This document shows, piece after piece, positions 32,599-40,565 of a stretch of 50,801 bases of DNA (positions are counted from its first letter, which is position 1; every line of letters begins with the position of its first letter). Below the pieces are notes generated by a model. That model ran no database searches and was not told the DNA's origin. It was given only the letters and a program-made list of their open reading frames with translations. This DNA comes from Myxococcales bacterium. GTDB taxonomy: Bacteria > Myxococcota_A > Polyangia > Polyangiales > Polyangiaceae. Where the stretch lies: the NCBI GenBank assembly GCA_016191785.1, contig JACPVJ010000150.1, positions 1-50,801 of the forward strand, written 5' to 3'. The position numbers were made by a program, and so were the translations under genes.

Positions 32599-35500
32599 AT
32601 GCCTTCCTTCGTTCGTGTCCCCCAACCGTTCGTCGCCGGAGCAGCCGTGCTCGCCCTGGTGCTCGGCGCCAAGACCTCGCTTGCCGCCACCACCATCCCC
32701 GGCGGCAACGTGATCAATCAGACCTGGACGCCGGCCGGCAGCCCTTACGTGGTGGAAGGCGACGTCACCGTCCCCCCGGGCGCCTTCCTGACGATTCAGG
32801 CCGGCACGGTGGTCAAGCTCAAGTCGACGGACGCCCAGGCGGGCGGCCTGAACACCTCGAAGATCGAGCTGACCGTGAACGGCACGTTGACGGTCAGCGG
32901 CACCAGCGGCAGCCCGGTCACCTTCGAGGGTGACTCGGGCACCACCGCCGGCACCTGGTACGGCATCGTGGTCGGGTCGGGGGCGACCGGCGCCAGCATC
33001 TCCGGCGCGGTCGTCAAGCACGCGACCTACGGCGTCACCAGCGCCGCCACTGGCAACCTGCTCAGCATCGTCGAGTCCACCTTCTCGACCAACAGCTACG
33101 GCGTGTACCTGACGGCGGGCTCCCCGAGCCTGTCCAAGATCACGGCCACCGCCAACAGCTACGGCTTCTACTTCCTCGCTCCAGCCTCCCCCACCGTGAG
33201 CGAGGCGCAGGTGTTCGAGAACTCCAGCTACGGGCTCTATGCCTATGCGGGCACCGGCACGGGAAGCGTGTTCATCGACAAGAGCACCTTCGACAAGAAC
33301 GGAAGCTACGGCGTCTACGCGTCGCGCTCGAGCTCGGGCACCCTCACCGTCAACCTGAAAAACAGCGTCGTCACCGGCCACAGCAGCTACGGCGTGTACC
33401 GCTACCCGTCGTACCCACCGACCGTGAACGTCACCTACAGCGACGTCTGGGGCAACGGGACCGACAGCAACGTGACGCTCGGGACCGGGAGCTTCTCGTG
33501 CAACCCGCTGTACGTCTCGACCACGAACCGGCGGCTCACCGAGAATTCTCCCGCGCGCAAGGCGGCCGAGTCCGGCGGCGGCGACATCGGCGCCCTGCCA
33601 TTCACCGGCGATGCCACGCCCGGTCTCTACGGTGTCTTGTGGTCCAACAAGGTGCTCTCGAAGGCCGGCTCGCCGTTCACCGTGGCGGGCGACCTGCGCG
33701 TGCCGACCGGCGTGAGCCTGGTGATCGAGCCCGGCGTGACGCTCTCGTTCGCCACCACCGATCTGATGGGCTGCGGGGTCAATGCGTCGAAGGCCGAGCT
33801 GCAGGTCGAGGGCAGCATCAACGCCGTCGGGACCGCCGCCGAGAAGATCACGTTCACCTCGACGGGCTCCACCGCCGGAAGCTGGAACGGCCTGCGCCTG
33901 GCCCCGGGGTCGAGCGGTTCGACGCTGGCCCACGTGATCAGCGAGAAGGCGACGAACGGCGTCCAGTACGACACCACCGGCACGGGCAACGACCTGCACC
34001 ACCTGACGCTCAAGACCAACAGCTATGGCCTGCGCGTCGACTCGGGGTCGGCGGGGGCCGACACGGTCGAAGCGACCGCGAACTCGTATGGAGCGTACGC
34101 GACCGCGCCGGGGTCGCTCTCCCTGACCAACGCGCTCTTTTACGCCAACACCAGCTACGGGGTCTACGCCTACGCGGGGACGGGAACGAGCACGCTGACC
34201 GTGGTGAGCTCGACCCTGAACGGCAACGGCAGCTACGGCATCTATGCCTCGCGCTCGAGCAGCGGCACCCTGACGGCGAACGTCACCAACTCGATCGTCA
34301 CCAACCACTCGAGCTACGGCGTGTATCGCTACACGTCGTACCCGCCCACGGTGAACGTCAGCTACAGCGATCTGTGGGGGAACGGCACGAACTCGAACGT
34401 GACACTCGGCGCCGGGTGCATCTCGCAAAACCCGAACTACAAGTCGACCAGCGACCTGCGCCTGCAGAACAGCAGCGTGTGCATCGACTCGGGCACTGCC
34501 ACGGGCGCGCCGAACCACGACTTCGACGGCGTCACGCGCCCGCTGGACGGCAACGGCATCGGCGGCGCGCAGCACGACATGGGCGCCTTCGAGGTGGCCC
34601 TGGTCGGCACCTGCGGCGACGGCGTGCAGAACGCCGGCGAGGCCTGCGACGACGGCACAAACAACGGCAGCTACGGCTATTGCAACACCGGCTGCACCGC
34701 AAAGGGCCCGCACTGCGGCGACGGCAGCAAGAACGGCCCCGAAGAGTGCGACGACGGCAACAACTCGAACACCGACGCCTGCACCAACGCCTGCAAGAGC
34801 CCCGCCTGCGGCGACGGCTTCCAGCAGACCGGCGAGGCCTGCGACGACGGCAACGCCTCGAACACCGACGGATGCCTGACCACCTGCGTCGCGGCGGGCT
34901 GCGGTGACGGCCACGTGTGGGCCGGCAAAGAGGCCTGCGACGACGGCAACAGCTCGAACACCGACGGCTGCGTGGCGGGCTGCGTGGTCGCCAAGTGCGG
35001 CGACGGGCACGTGCAGGCCGGGGTCGAGCTGTGCGACGACGGCAACACCAACAACAACGACGGCTGCAGCAACACCTGCACGCTGCCGGGCTGCGGCGAC
35101 GGCATCTTGCAGACGGGCGAGGTGTGCGACGACGGCAACAAGGACAACACCGACGGCTGCCTCTCGACCTGCATCAAGGCTTCGTGCGGCGATGGCTTCG
35201 TGCAGACCGGCGTCGAAGAGTGCGACGACGGCAACGCCTCGAGCACCGACGCTTGCCTTGGCACCTGCAAGGCGGCCAAGTGCGGCGATGGCCAGGTGCA
35301 GACCGGGGTCGAGCAGTGCGACGACGCCAACACGACCCAGACCGACGCCTGCCTGACCACCTGCAAGGCGGCGTCGTGCGGCGACGGCTTCGTGCAGACC
35401 GGCGCCGAGGCCTGCGACGACGGCAACCAGGTCGACTCGGACGGGTGCTCGAACAAGTGCAAGCTGCCGGGCTGCGGCGACGGCATCTTGCAACCCGGCG

Positions 35501-35922
35501 AGGCCTGCGACGACGGCAACACCGACGACGCCGACGCCTGCGTCTCGACCTGCAAGAGCGCGTCGTGTGGCGACGGCTTCGTGCAGACCGGCGTCGAAGA
35601 GTGCGACGACGGCAACCTGAAGGCCGCCGATGGCTGCAGCCCGCTGTGCGAGACCGAAGGCGGGACCGGCGGCACGGGCGGCGGCGCGGGCACGGGCACG
35701 GGTGCTGCCGCAGGCACCGGGGGCGCCGGTGGCGGCAGCGGCGGCGCGGGTGCCACCAGCGGCAGCGGTGGAAGCGGCGCCTTGCCCAGCGGGACCGGAT
35801 CCGGCACCGGCTCGGGTTGCGGCTGCGCGCTTCCCGCGCGCTCGGGCTCGAGCGGGTGGCTCGCGCTCGCGTTCGCGCTGGTCGCGGCCGCCCGACGCAA
35901 GCAGCGAAGGGCGCGGCCCTGA
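32599..35922 (+). CDS. Duplicated beta-helix surface protein with 11 DUF4215 repeats and MYXO-CTERM
   Basis: This is a 1107-residue protein. A signal peptide (FVAGAAVLALVLGAKTSLA) is followed by two right-handed beta-helix domains (about 30-340 and 345-665) that are copies of each other; both contain SYG(V/I)YASRSSSGTLT and later SSYGVYRY. Residues about 672-1017 hold eleven DUF4215 repeats of the form CGDG...G.E.CDDGN....D.C...C, probably calcium-binding and disulfide-locked. A Gly/Thr/Ala linker leads to MYXO-CTERM: GCGCALPARS, a helix, then RKQRRARP. It would form a long rod on the cell surface, perhaps for adhesion or polysaccharide binding. The SUMF1-domain lipoprotein gene starts 20 bp downstream. 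Confidence 0.93.
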   Translation: MPSFVRVPQPFVAGAAVLALVLGAKTSLAATTIPGGNVINQTWTPAGSPYVVEGDVTVPPGAFLTIQAGTVVKLKSTDAQAGGLNTSKIELTVNGTLTVSGTSGSPVTFEGDSGTTAGTWYGIVVGSGATGASISGAVVKHATYGVTSAATGNLLSIVESTFSTNSYGVYLTAGSPSLSKITATANSYGFYFLAPASPTVSEAQVFENSSYGLYAYAGTGTGSVFIDKSTFDKNGSYGVYASRSSSGTLTVNLKNSVVTGHSSYGVYRYPSYPPTVNVTYSDVWGNGTDSNVTLGTGSFSCNPLYVSTTNRRLTENSPARKAAESGGGDIGALPFTGDATPGLYGVLWSNKVLSKAGSPFTVAGDLRVPTGVSLVIEPGVTLSFATTDLMGCGVNASKAELQVEGSINAVGTAAEKITFTSTGSTAGSWNGLRLAPGSSGSTLAHVISEKATNGVQYDTTGTGNDLHHLTLKTNSYGLRVDSGSAGADTVEATANSYGAYATAPGSLSLTNALFYANTSYGVYAYAGTGTSTLTVVSSTLNGNGSYGIYASRSSSGTLTANVTNSIVTNHSSYGVYRYTSYPPTVNVSYSDLWGNGTNSNVTLGAGCISQNPNYKSTSDLRLQNSSVCIDSGTATGAPNHDFDGVTRPLDGNGIGGAQHDMGAFEVALVGTCGDGVQNAGEACDDGTNNGSYGYCNTGCTAKGPHCGDGSKNGPEECDDGNNSNTDACTNACKSPACGDGFQQTGEACDDGNASNTDGCLTTCVAAGCGDGHVWAGKEACDDGNSSNTDGCVAGCVVAKCGDGHVQAGVELCDDGNTNNNDGCSNTCTLPGCGDGILQTGEVCDDGNKDNTDGCLSTCIKASCGDGFVQTGVEECDDGNASSTDACLGTCKAAKCGDGQVQTGVEQCDDANTTQTDACLTTCKAASCGDGFVQTGAEACDDGNQVDSDGCSNKCKLPGCGDGILQPGEACDDGNTDDADACVSTCKSASCGDGFVQTGVEECDDGNLKAADGCSPLCETEGGTGGTGGGAGTGTGAAAGTGGAGGGSGGAGATSGSGGSGALPSGTGSGTGSGCGCALPARSGSSGWLALAFALVAAARRKQRRARP

Positions 35923-35942
35923 TCTCGAGCCATCGCTCCCGC

Positions 35943-36827
35943 GTGCTCGCGGCGCTGTTGGGCCTGACGAGCCTCATGGCGTGCGCCGAGGGCGAGCCCA
36001 TCGCGGCTGCCGTCGGCGGCGCGGCGGGCAGCGCTGCGGGCAGCGGCGGCGCTGCGGGCGGCGACACGGGTGGCACCGGCGGCGGCGACACGGGTGGTGC
36101 GGGCGGAGCTCTCGACGACGCGGGCGACGCGGGCGACGCGGCGCCCACCGGCGCGTGCCAGTGCGACGACCCGTCGTGCGGCGCGTGCCCGAGCACGAAG
36201 TCGGTGGCAGCCGGCGGGTACGGCATCGACGCCGTCGAGGTGACCAACGAGGCCTACGCGACGTGGCTCTTGACCCAACCGAAGCCGAAGCTCCAGAGCG
36301 GCGCGTGCGCGGGAAACGAGAGCTACGTTCCGTCGCAGGGCTGGCCGGCGCCCGACGGGAAGCTGCCGGTGACCCACGTCGACTTCTGCGACGCGCAGGC
36401 CTACTGCCGCTGGGCACGCCGGCGCGTGTGCGGAAAGATCGGCGGCGGCGCCAACGCCTATGCCGACTTCGCGGAGTCGAGCAAGAGCCAGTGGCACCAC
36501 GCCTGCACTGCCGGCGGCCTGCGCGACTATCCCTACGGCGCGAGCTACGCCGGCGGCACCTGCAACGGCGCCGACTTCGGCAAGGGCGCCCCCGTCGCCG
36601 CAGGCACGGCCGCGGGCTGCGAAGGCGGCTATCCGTCGCTGCGAGACATGAGCGGCAACGTGTGGGAGTGGGAAGACTCGTGCGACGCCACGACCGGCAA
36701 GAGCGATCTGTGTCGCATTCGCGGCGGCTCGTTCTCACAGAGCGGCCCGGCGCTGGCGTGTGCCTCGGACAGCAGCCTGGCCCGCGGGGACTCGGGCAAG
36801 AGCGTCGGCTTTCGCTGCTGCGAGTGA
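35943..36827 (+). CDS. SUMF1/FGE-sulfatase-domain lipoprotein
   Basis: From GTG 35943 the 294-residue protein has a lipoprotein signal ending SLMAC and a long Gly/Ala/Asp linker. The formylglycine-generating-enzyme fold is recognisable: VEVTNEAYATWL, LPVTHVDFCDAQAYCRWARR, SLRDMSGNVWEWEDSC and a final IRGGSF...GFRCC. The paired active-site cysteines that true FGE carries just after RGGS(W) do not appear in that spacing, so it is probably a non-catalytic binding relative. A CTG at 35919, overlapping the previous stop, would lengthen the signal with basic residues and is an alternative start. It is likely co-transcribed with the beta-helix protein. Confidence 0.85.
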   Translation: MLAALLGLTSLMACAEGEPIAAAVGGAAGSAAGSGGAAGGDTGGTGGGDTGGAGGALDDAGDAGDAAPTGACQCDDPSCGACPSTKSVAAGGYGIDAVEVTNEAYATWLLTQPKPKLQSGACAGNESYVPSQGWPAPDGKLPVTHVDFCDAQAYCRWARRRVCGKIGGGANAYADFAESSKSQWHHACTAGGLRDYPYGASYAGGTCNGADFGKGAPVAAGTAAGCEGGYPSLRDMSGNVWEWEDSCDATTGKSDLCRIRGGSFSQSGPALACASDSSLARGDSGKSVGFRCCE

Positions 36828-36925
36828 CCGCCCTGAATGCGCGCGTGGTGCTTGCGCGATCGGCGCTCGCGAGATACCTTCAGGCATCGAGCTCTCTCGA
36901 GCTTCGAGGAAGGAGGTTGACGAAA

Positions 36926-36979
36926 ATGCCCATTTGCCAGCGCTTTTCGGCGTCGAGCCTCCGGTCCGTTCTCGGCTGA
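36926..36979 (+). CDS. 17-codon leader ORF with perfect Shine-Dalgarno
   Basis: AAGGAGG, nine bases before ATG 36926, is a full complement of the 16S 3' end and the best ribosome-binding site in this window. It opens an ORF of only 17 codons (MPICQRFSASSLRSVLG, stop TGA). No larger frame uses this site. It lies 180 bp ahead of the rbfA-like gene on the same strand, with hairpin-forming sequence in between, so a leader peptide controlling the operon is a natural reading. It could alternatively be a free-standing micro-protein or a chance ORF. Confidence 0.45.
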   Translation: MPICQRFSASSLRSVLG

Positions 36980-37099
36980 GCTCGCGGTGCGTCGCGCGCG
37001 GTAGCTCCACCGCCCCGGCGAAGACGTGCGTTGCCCAGGTGCAGCGCCGCCGCGAGCCAGTGTCTGACGCGGAGCTGGGACACGGGCGCTCGACAACCG

Positions 37100-37163
37100 C
37101 TGTCGCCATCCCCGGCGACGGCGAGGCGAAACTGCGCCGTTCGGGCGCCTGGAGCTCCAGTGA
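37100..37163 (+). promoter_or_regulatory. Hairpins before rbfA-like start, ribosome-binding site in a palindrome
   Basis: CTGTCGCC (37100-37107) can pair with GGCGACGG (37114-37121) around an ATCCCC loop. The Shine-Dalgarno GGAG for GTG 37160 sits inside the perfect palindrome CTGGAGCTCCAG (37149-37160), whose last base is the first of the start codon. Folding of that palindrome would hide the ribosome-binding site. No run of T follows, so this is not an intrinsic terminator. Confidence 0.4.
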
Positions 37164-37489
37164 CTCGCAACCAAACTCAGAAGAATCGTCGTCATGCCCG
37201 TCTGTCTCGGCAAATCGAGCAGGTGATCTCGCTCGCGCTCGGCGCGTCCGAAGACGCTCGCCTTCGCGAGCTCATCGTCCACTCCGTCGCGCCCAGCGCC
37301 GGCGGAGCCACACTGGTCGTGCGCGTCGTGCTCCCGGGCGAAGCGTCGATCGAGGCCCTCGAACAGGCGTACCACGCTCTGGCGGCCGCGCGCGGGTGGC
37401 TTCGCCAGCAAGTCGCTGCCGACATCCATCGCAAACGCACGCCCGATCTGGATTTCCAAGTCTTTCCGAGCTGGGAGGCAGCCCCATGA
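37160..37489 (+). CDS. rbfA: RbfA-like ribosome-binding factor
   Basis: From GTG 37160 (GGAG five bases upstream) the protein has 109 residues. A basic N-terminus (RNQTQKNRRHARLSRQI) leads into the RbfA fold: helix QIEQVISLALGASEDARL, strand ELIVHSVAPSAGGATLVVRV, helix ALEQAYHALAAARGWLRQQV, and the hallmark end HRKRTPDLDFQVFP. RbfA is a KH-type protein that binds the 30S subunit during 16S maturation and cold adaptation. The housekeeping copy normally follows infB; this one stands alone with rtcB and diverges in the first strand, so it may be a dedicated paralog. Its stop overlaps the rtcB start (ATGA), giving obligate coupling. Confidence 0.82.
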   Translation: MTRNQTQKNRRHARLSRQIEQVISLALGASEDARLRELIVHSVAPSAGGATLVVRVVLPGEASIEALEQAYHALAAARGWLRQQVAADIHRKRTPDLDFQVFPSWEAAP

Positions 37490-38592
37490 GCGGAAACCTT
37501 CCCGGCAAGGTGCGGGCGTGGCGCTGCGCGCCGCTCTCGGACGAGGTCGTCCGAGCCACGCAGCGCCTCGCTCGCTTCGACGACGTGGAACGCATCGCTC
37601 TGATGCCGGACGTCCATCCGAGCGACGGCGTGTGCGTGGGCACGGTGCTAGCGTCGAGATCCCACGTGCACCCGGAGGCGGTCGGGGGCGACATCGGGTG
37701 TGGCATGGCGACGCTCCGACTGGGCCCTTCCCGCTGCCAGCTGACCGCGCAGGGTGCTCGCGAGATCCTGGCGGAGCTGCGCGACGCGGTCCCGACCCAC
37801 AAGCATCACCGGCGGATGCTCCTCCCGGACGAGCTAGCAAGCGCCGACCTCTCTAGTGAAAGCTTGCGCAAGCTCCTGGCCAGGGAGGGAGCTGTCCAGC
37901 TGGGGACACTCGGGCGCGGGAACCACTTCCTCGAGCTGCAACTCGACGAGGACCAGCTGCCGTGGGTGGCGGTTCACAGCGGTTCGCGCGCCCTAGGGCC
38001 GGCGATACACAAGGCTCACTGTCGTGGGCGTGGGCTCGAGGTCTCGTCGAGCGAAGGTCGGGGCTACCTCGACGACGCGAACGTCGCGGTGCGATATGCC
38101 GAGGCGAACCGGCGTGCGATCCTCGAGCAGGCGATCGGGGTCATCTCGCGGGTGCTCGAGGCAGAACCGGATTGGAGCTCACTGATCGTCACGACGCACA
38201 ACTTCGTGCGGCTGGAGTCGCATTTGGGGGCGGAGCTCTGGGTGCACCGCAAGGGTGCTGCCTCCGCCGCAGAGGGCGAGCTGGGGCTGATTCCTGGTTC
38301 GATGGGCAGCGAGAGCTTCCACGTGGTCGGCCGTGGTTGTCCCGAGTCTCTTGCCTCGAGCTCACACGGCGCGGGCCGTGCGCTGCCGCGTGGAGTGGCG
38401 TTCCGCAGGATCAGCGCGCGTCGCCTCACGCGCGAGATGGAAGGGGTGTGGTTCGACGAGGAGCTCGCGGAGCGCCTGCGGGACGAGGCGCCGTCCGCCT
38501 ACAAGTCGATTGGCCAGGTCATGCGCGCCCAGCACGAGCTGGTGCGCATCCTGCGCCGGCTGCGGCCCGTGCTCTCGTACAAGGGCGTATGA
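37486..38592 (+). CDS. rtcB: RtcB-family RNA ligase
   Basis: The 368-residue protein starts at ATG 37486 behind GGGAGG. All RtcB signatures are present: MPDVH (40-44), GGDIGCGM (67-74) with metal ligands D69 and C72, LGTLGRGNHFLE (139-150) with H147, HSGSR (164-168), TTHN (236-239) with H238, HRKGAAS (254-260), IPGSMG (269-274), and SSHGAGR with the guanylated H294. RtcB joins a 2',3'-cyclic phosphate or 3'-phosphate end to a 5'-OH end using GTP and Mn2+. The protein is shorter than E. coli RtcB, as in RtcB2-type branches. No rtcR or archease gene is nearby; the partner here is the RbfA-like protein. Confidence 0.96.
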   Translation: MSGNLPGKVRAWRCAPLSDEVVRATQRLARFDDVERIALMPDVHPSDGVCVGTVLASRSHVHPEAVGGDIGCGMATLRLGPSRCQLTAQGAREILAELRDAVPTHKHHRRMLLPDELASADLSSESLRKLLAREGAVQLGTLGRGNHFLELQLDEDQLPWVAVHSGSRALGPAIHKAHCRGRGLEVSSSEGRGYLDDANVAVRYAEANRRAILEQAIGVISRVLEAEPDWSSLIVTTHNFVRLESHLGAELWVHRKGAASAAEGELGLIPGSMGSESFHVVGRGCPESLASSSHGAGRALPRGVAFRRISARRLTREMEGVWFDEELAERLRDEAPSAYKSIGQVMRAQHELVRILRRLRPVLSYKGV

Positions 38593-38689
38593 GTTGCTCG
38601 AGCCGTCGGGTCGGCCTCGGGGGGGGGCGAAGCGGCCACCGCGTGCGCCCCCTGAATGCACCCGACGCGCGGCGCATCGATCGCGCGCG

Positions 38690-39802
38690 ATGTCACGCTC
38701 CCTTGTCTTGGCTTCGGTCCCCTTCGGCTTCCTCGCTCTGGCCTGCGGCTCGTCCGACTCGTCGGGTGGCCCCATCGACGGCGGCGCCGGCAGCGGCGGC
38801 AGCGCGACCGGGGGAAGCACCTCCGGCGGCGCCGGCGGCAGCGCGGGATCCGGTACCGGCGGCAGTGCGGGCTCGGCCTCGGGGGGAAGTGCCGGCTCGG
38901 GTACCGGTGGTGCCGGCACCGGAGGCAGCGGCACCGGCGGCGGCGGCGGCGGCGGCGCCAGCTGTACGCCCACCGGCGGCAGCGGCACGGTGAAGGTCAG
39001 CTGCGACGACGTGAGCCTGGCGGTGCTCGAGATGGCGGGCAAGCCGGCGAGCCTGCGGGTGGCAGGCCGCTTGGTCGCGGCGAACGGCACGTGCCTCTTG
39101 CCCGAGAGCATCGAGCTGGTGCGCCCCGACAAGAGCACGGCGCACAAGCTGACCGCCAACGGCAAGGCGCTGAAGGCGTGGGACAGCGTGGCGTGGGCGA
39201 GCGGCGACGCGACCAGCGAGATCAGCGGCCGCTGCAAGGACGAGCTCGATCGCATCGAGCCCTACGGCATCATCGTCAAAGGCAAGGCCGACGGCGGCAC
39301 CTTCGAGGCGAAGTGCGGCACGGGCGTCGAGGGCGGCAGCTCGTGGCCCCCGCGCGTGATGCTCACCTGTCACAGCGGGCTCACCGATCCCCCCGCCTTC
39401 GGCAACGCCATGGTTCAGCCCATGGGTCCGATCGTCAGCACTCAGCTCATGGGTCAGCTCCCGCATCCAGCCGGCCCGGGTGTCACCTCGGTGGCCAGCG
39501 ACATCCGGATCGTTCCGTTTCAGTCGTCGTTCGGCGGCGGCGCTCCGGTGGCACCCTTCAGCACGAGCGGCTGGAAGACGAGCGTGAGCGAGACGACGAT
39601 CCCGGCCACGGGCCAGATCTCGACCAGCCTGAACGCGTTCAGCGACAAGGACGTGCTCGGGGCGGCCTGCCCGCTTCCCTCCCCGATGGACGCGATGCCG
39701 CCCACGCCCTGGCCGATCTTCTTCGCGCGGCTGTCGGGTCAGGGCCCGAGCGGCGCGTTCACCGGCGAGCTGGTGGTGCGGATGTGCACCCGCACGAAGT
39801 GA
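38690..39802 (+). CDS. Gly-rich-linker lipoprotein, function unknown
   Basis: ATG 38690 gives a 370-residue lipoprotein (signal PFGFLALAC). About 80 residues of Gly/Ser/Thr repeats (GGSAGSGTGG) follow before the folded part, which starts at CTPTGGSGTVKVSC. The soluble domain has alternating strands and two or three widely spaced Cys pairs (ISGRCKDELD, EAKCGTGVEGG, VMLTCHSG). No family recognised. The longer in-frame reading upstream overlaps rtcB and is a shadow. Confidence 0.8.
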   Translation: MSRSLVLASVPFGFLALACGSSDSSGGPIDGGAGSGGSATGGSTSGGAGGSAGSGTGGSAGSASGGSAGSGTGGAGTGGSGTGGGGGGGASCTPTGGSGTVKVSCDDVSLAVLEMAGKPASLRVAGRLVAANGTCLLPESIELVRPDKSTAHKLTANGKALKAWDSVAWASGDATSEISGRCKDELDRIEPYGIIVKGKADGGTFEAKCGTGVEGGSSWPPRVMLTCHSGLTDPPAFGNAMVQPMGPIVSTQLMGQLPHPAGPGVTSVASDIRIVPFQSSFGGGAPVAPFSTSGWKTSVSETTIPATGQISTSLNAFSDKDVLGAACPLPSPMDAMPPTPWPIFFARLSGQGPSGAFTGELVVRMCTRTK

Positions 39803-39841
39803 AGCGGCGTGGCAGGTGCCCCCCCGACGCGGGGCGTGGAG

Positions 39842-40264
39842 TCACAGCGGGGCAAAGCCGAGGTGCATCCCCAATGCCCGCTCGAGGTCGCTCATGGCCT
39901 CGCTCGACGCACGACCAGCTCGACCAACGACTCGGTCTCGATCGTAGGTCATGACCATCGACGCATTCGCCACGCGGTCTGACTCGAGCGACGAGCGCGG
40001 ACGGCGAAGATCGACCATGTAGGATCGCGCGGCCCGCTCAGCGGTGAATTCCTGCGTCGGAACCACCGTGATGGCTTGTCCGAATTGGTTGGCGATGTCG
40101 TTCGACACGACCACACACGTTCGCGTCTTCTTCGGCTCGACTCCGAGCGAGGGGTCACAGCAGATCCAGAGAATGTCACCCCGCCGGATGGCCACCGCCT
40201 CCGACGCCCTTCGCCTCGAGGCACGAGCTCGCGGAGCCCGGGCGGTGGGGCTACGGCGGGCCAT
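39842..40264 (-). CDS. Second MazF/PemK-family toxin
   Basis: The product has 140 residues from ATG 40264, which lies 14 bp inside the antitoxin gene. The first 23 residues are Arg/Ala-rich and atypical; a GTG at 40195 would begin AIRRGDILWICCDPSLGVEP, closer to normal MazF length. The core shows the family pattern: RRGDILW, TRTCVVVSNDIANQFGQAIT, VVPTQ and a C-terminal helix (EAMSDLERALGMHLG). It is clearly different in sequence from the MazF at 31883, so the two probably cut different RNA motifs. Confidence 0.88.
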   Translation of the reverse strand: MARRSPTARAPRARASRRRASEAVAIRRGDILWICCDPSLGVEPKKTRTCVVVSNDIANQFGQAITVVPTQEFTAERAARSYMVDLRRPRSSLESDRVANASMVMTYDRDRVVGRAGRASSEAMSDLERALGMHLGFAPL

Positions 40265-40502
40265 CGTCCGCCATCAGCTCCAGCTGGGCGGACTCCAGGT
40301 CCGCGAGCAAAAGGCGAGCATCCGCGCGCCCAGCAGCGTAGTCGCGGGCGAGTCGCCGCCGGGTCTCGGCCCGCTCTCTGCTGTCCAGTGCCTCGCGGAT
40401 CAGCTCTCTGGCCAGCGTGGCCTGGGGCTGTCGCGCCTTCTTGGCGTGTCTCGCGAGGGCTGCCGACGTGTCGACATCGAGTGTCAGATTCAGCCGACTC
40501 AT
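40251..40502 (-). CDS. Antitoxin partner of the second MazF
   Basis: An 83-residue protein starts at ATG 40502 (SRLNLTLDVDTSAALARHAK). The short strand RLNLTLDV followed by two helices (SAALARHAKKA and QATLARELIREAL) fits a ribbon-helix-helix fold, and the acidic end ADLESAQLELMADDGPP would bind the toxin. Upstream, TTGAGG and TACCTT stand 16 bases apart, with the latter about eight bases before the ATG, so the mRNA may be leaderless. The promoter reading is weak. Confidence 0.85.
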   Translation of the reverse strand: MSRLNLTLDVDTSAALARHAKKARQPQATLARELIREALDSRERAETRRRLARDYAAGRADARLLLADLESAQLELMADDGPP

Positions 40503-40565
40503 GACACGAAAGGTAGCACGCCGCAGCAGCACCTCAAAGCCGTCGCTCGAAGCCCGCGCCGCGCG

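Noticed and set aside
34612..35655. Regular repeats at 34612-35655 as a CRISPR array
   Set aside because: They are in-frame protein repeats (DUF4215) with variable DNA spacing and coding constraint, not identical direct repeats with unique spacers.
37031..37159. Longer N-terminus for the RbfA-like protein
   Set aside because: The extra residues are Ser/Ala/Pro/Arg-rich with no resemblance to RbfA, whereas GTG 37160 has GGAG at good spacing and the right family length.
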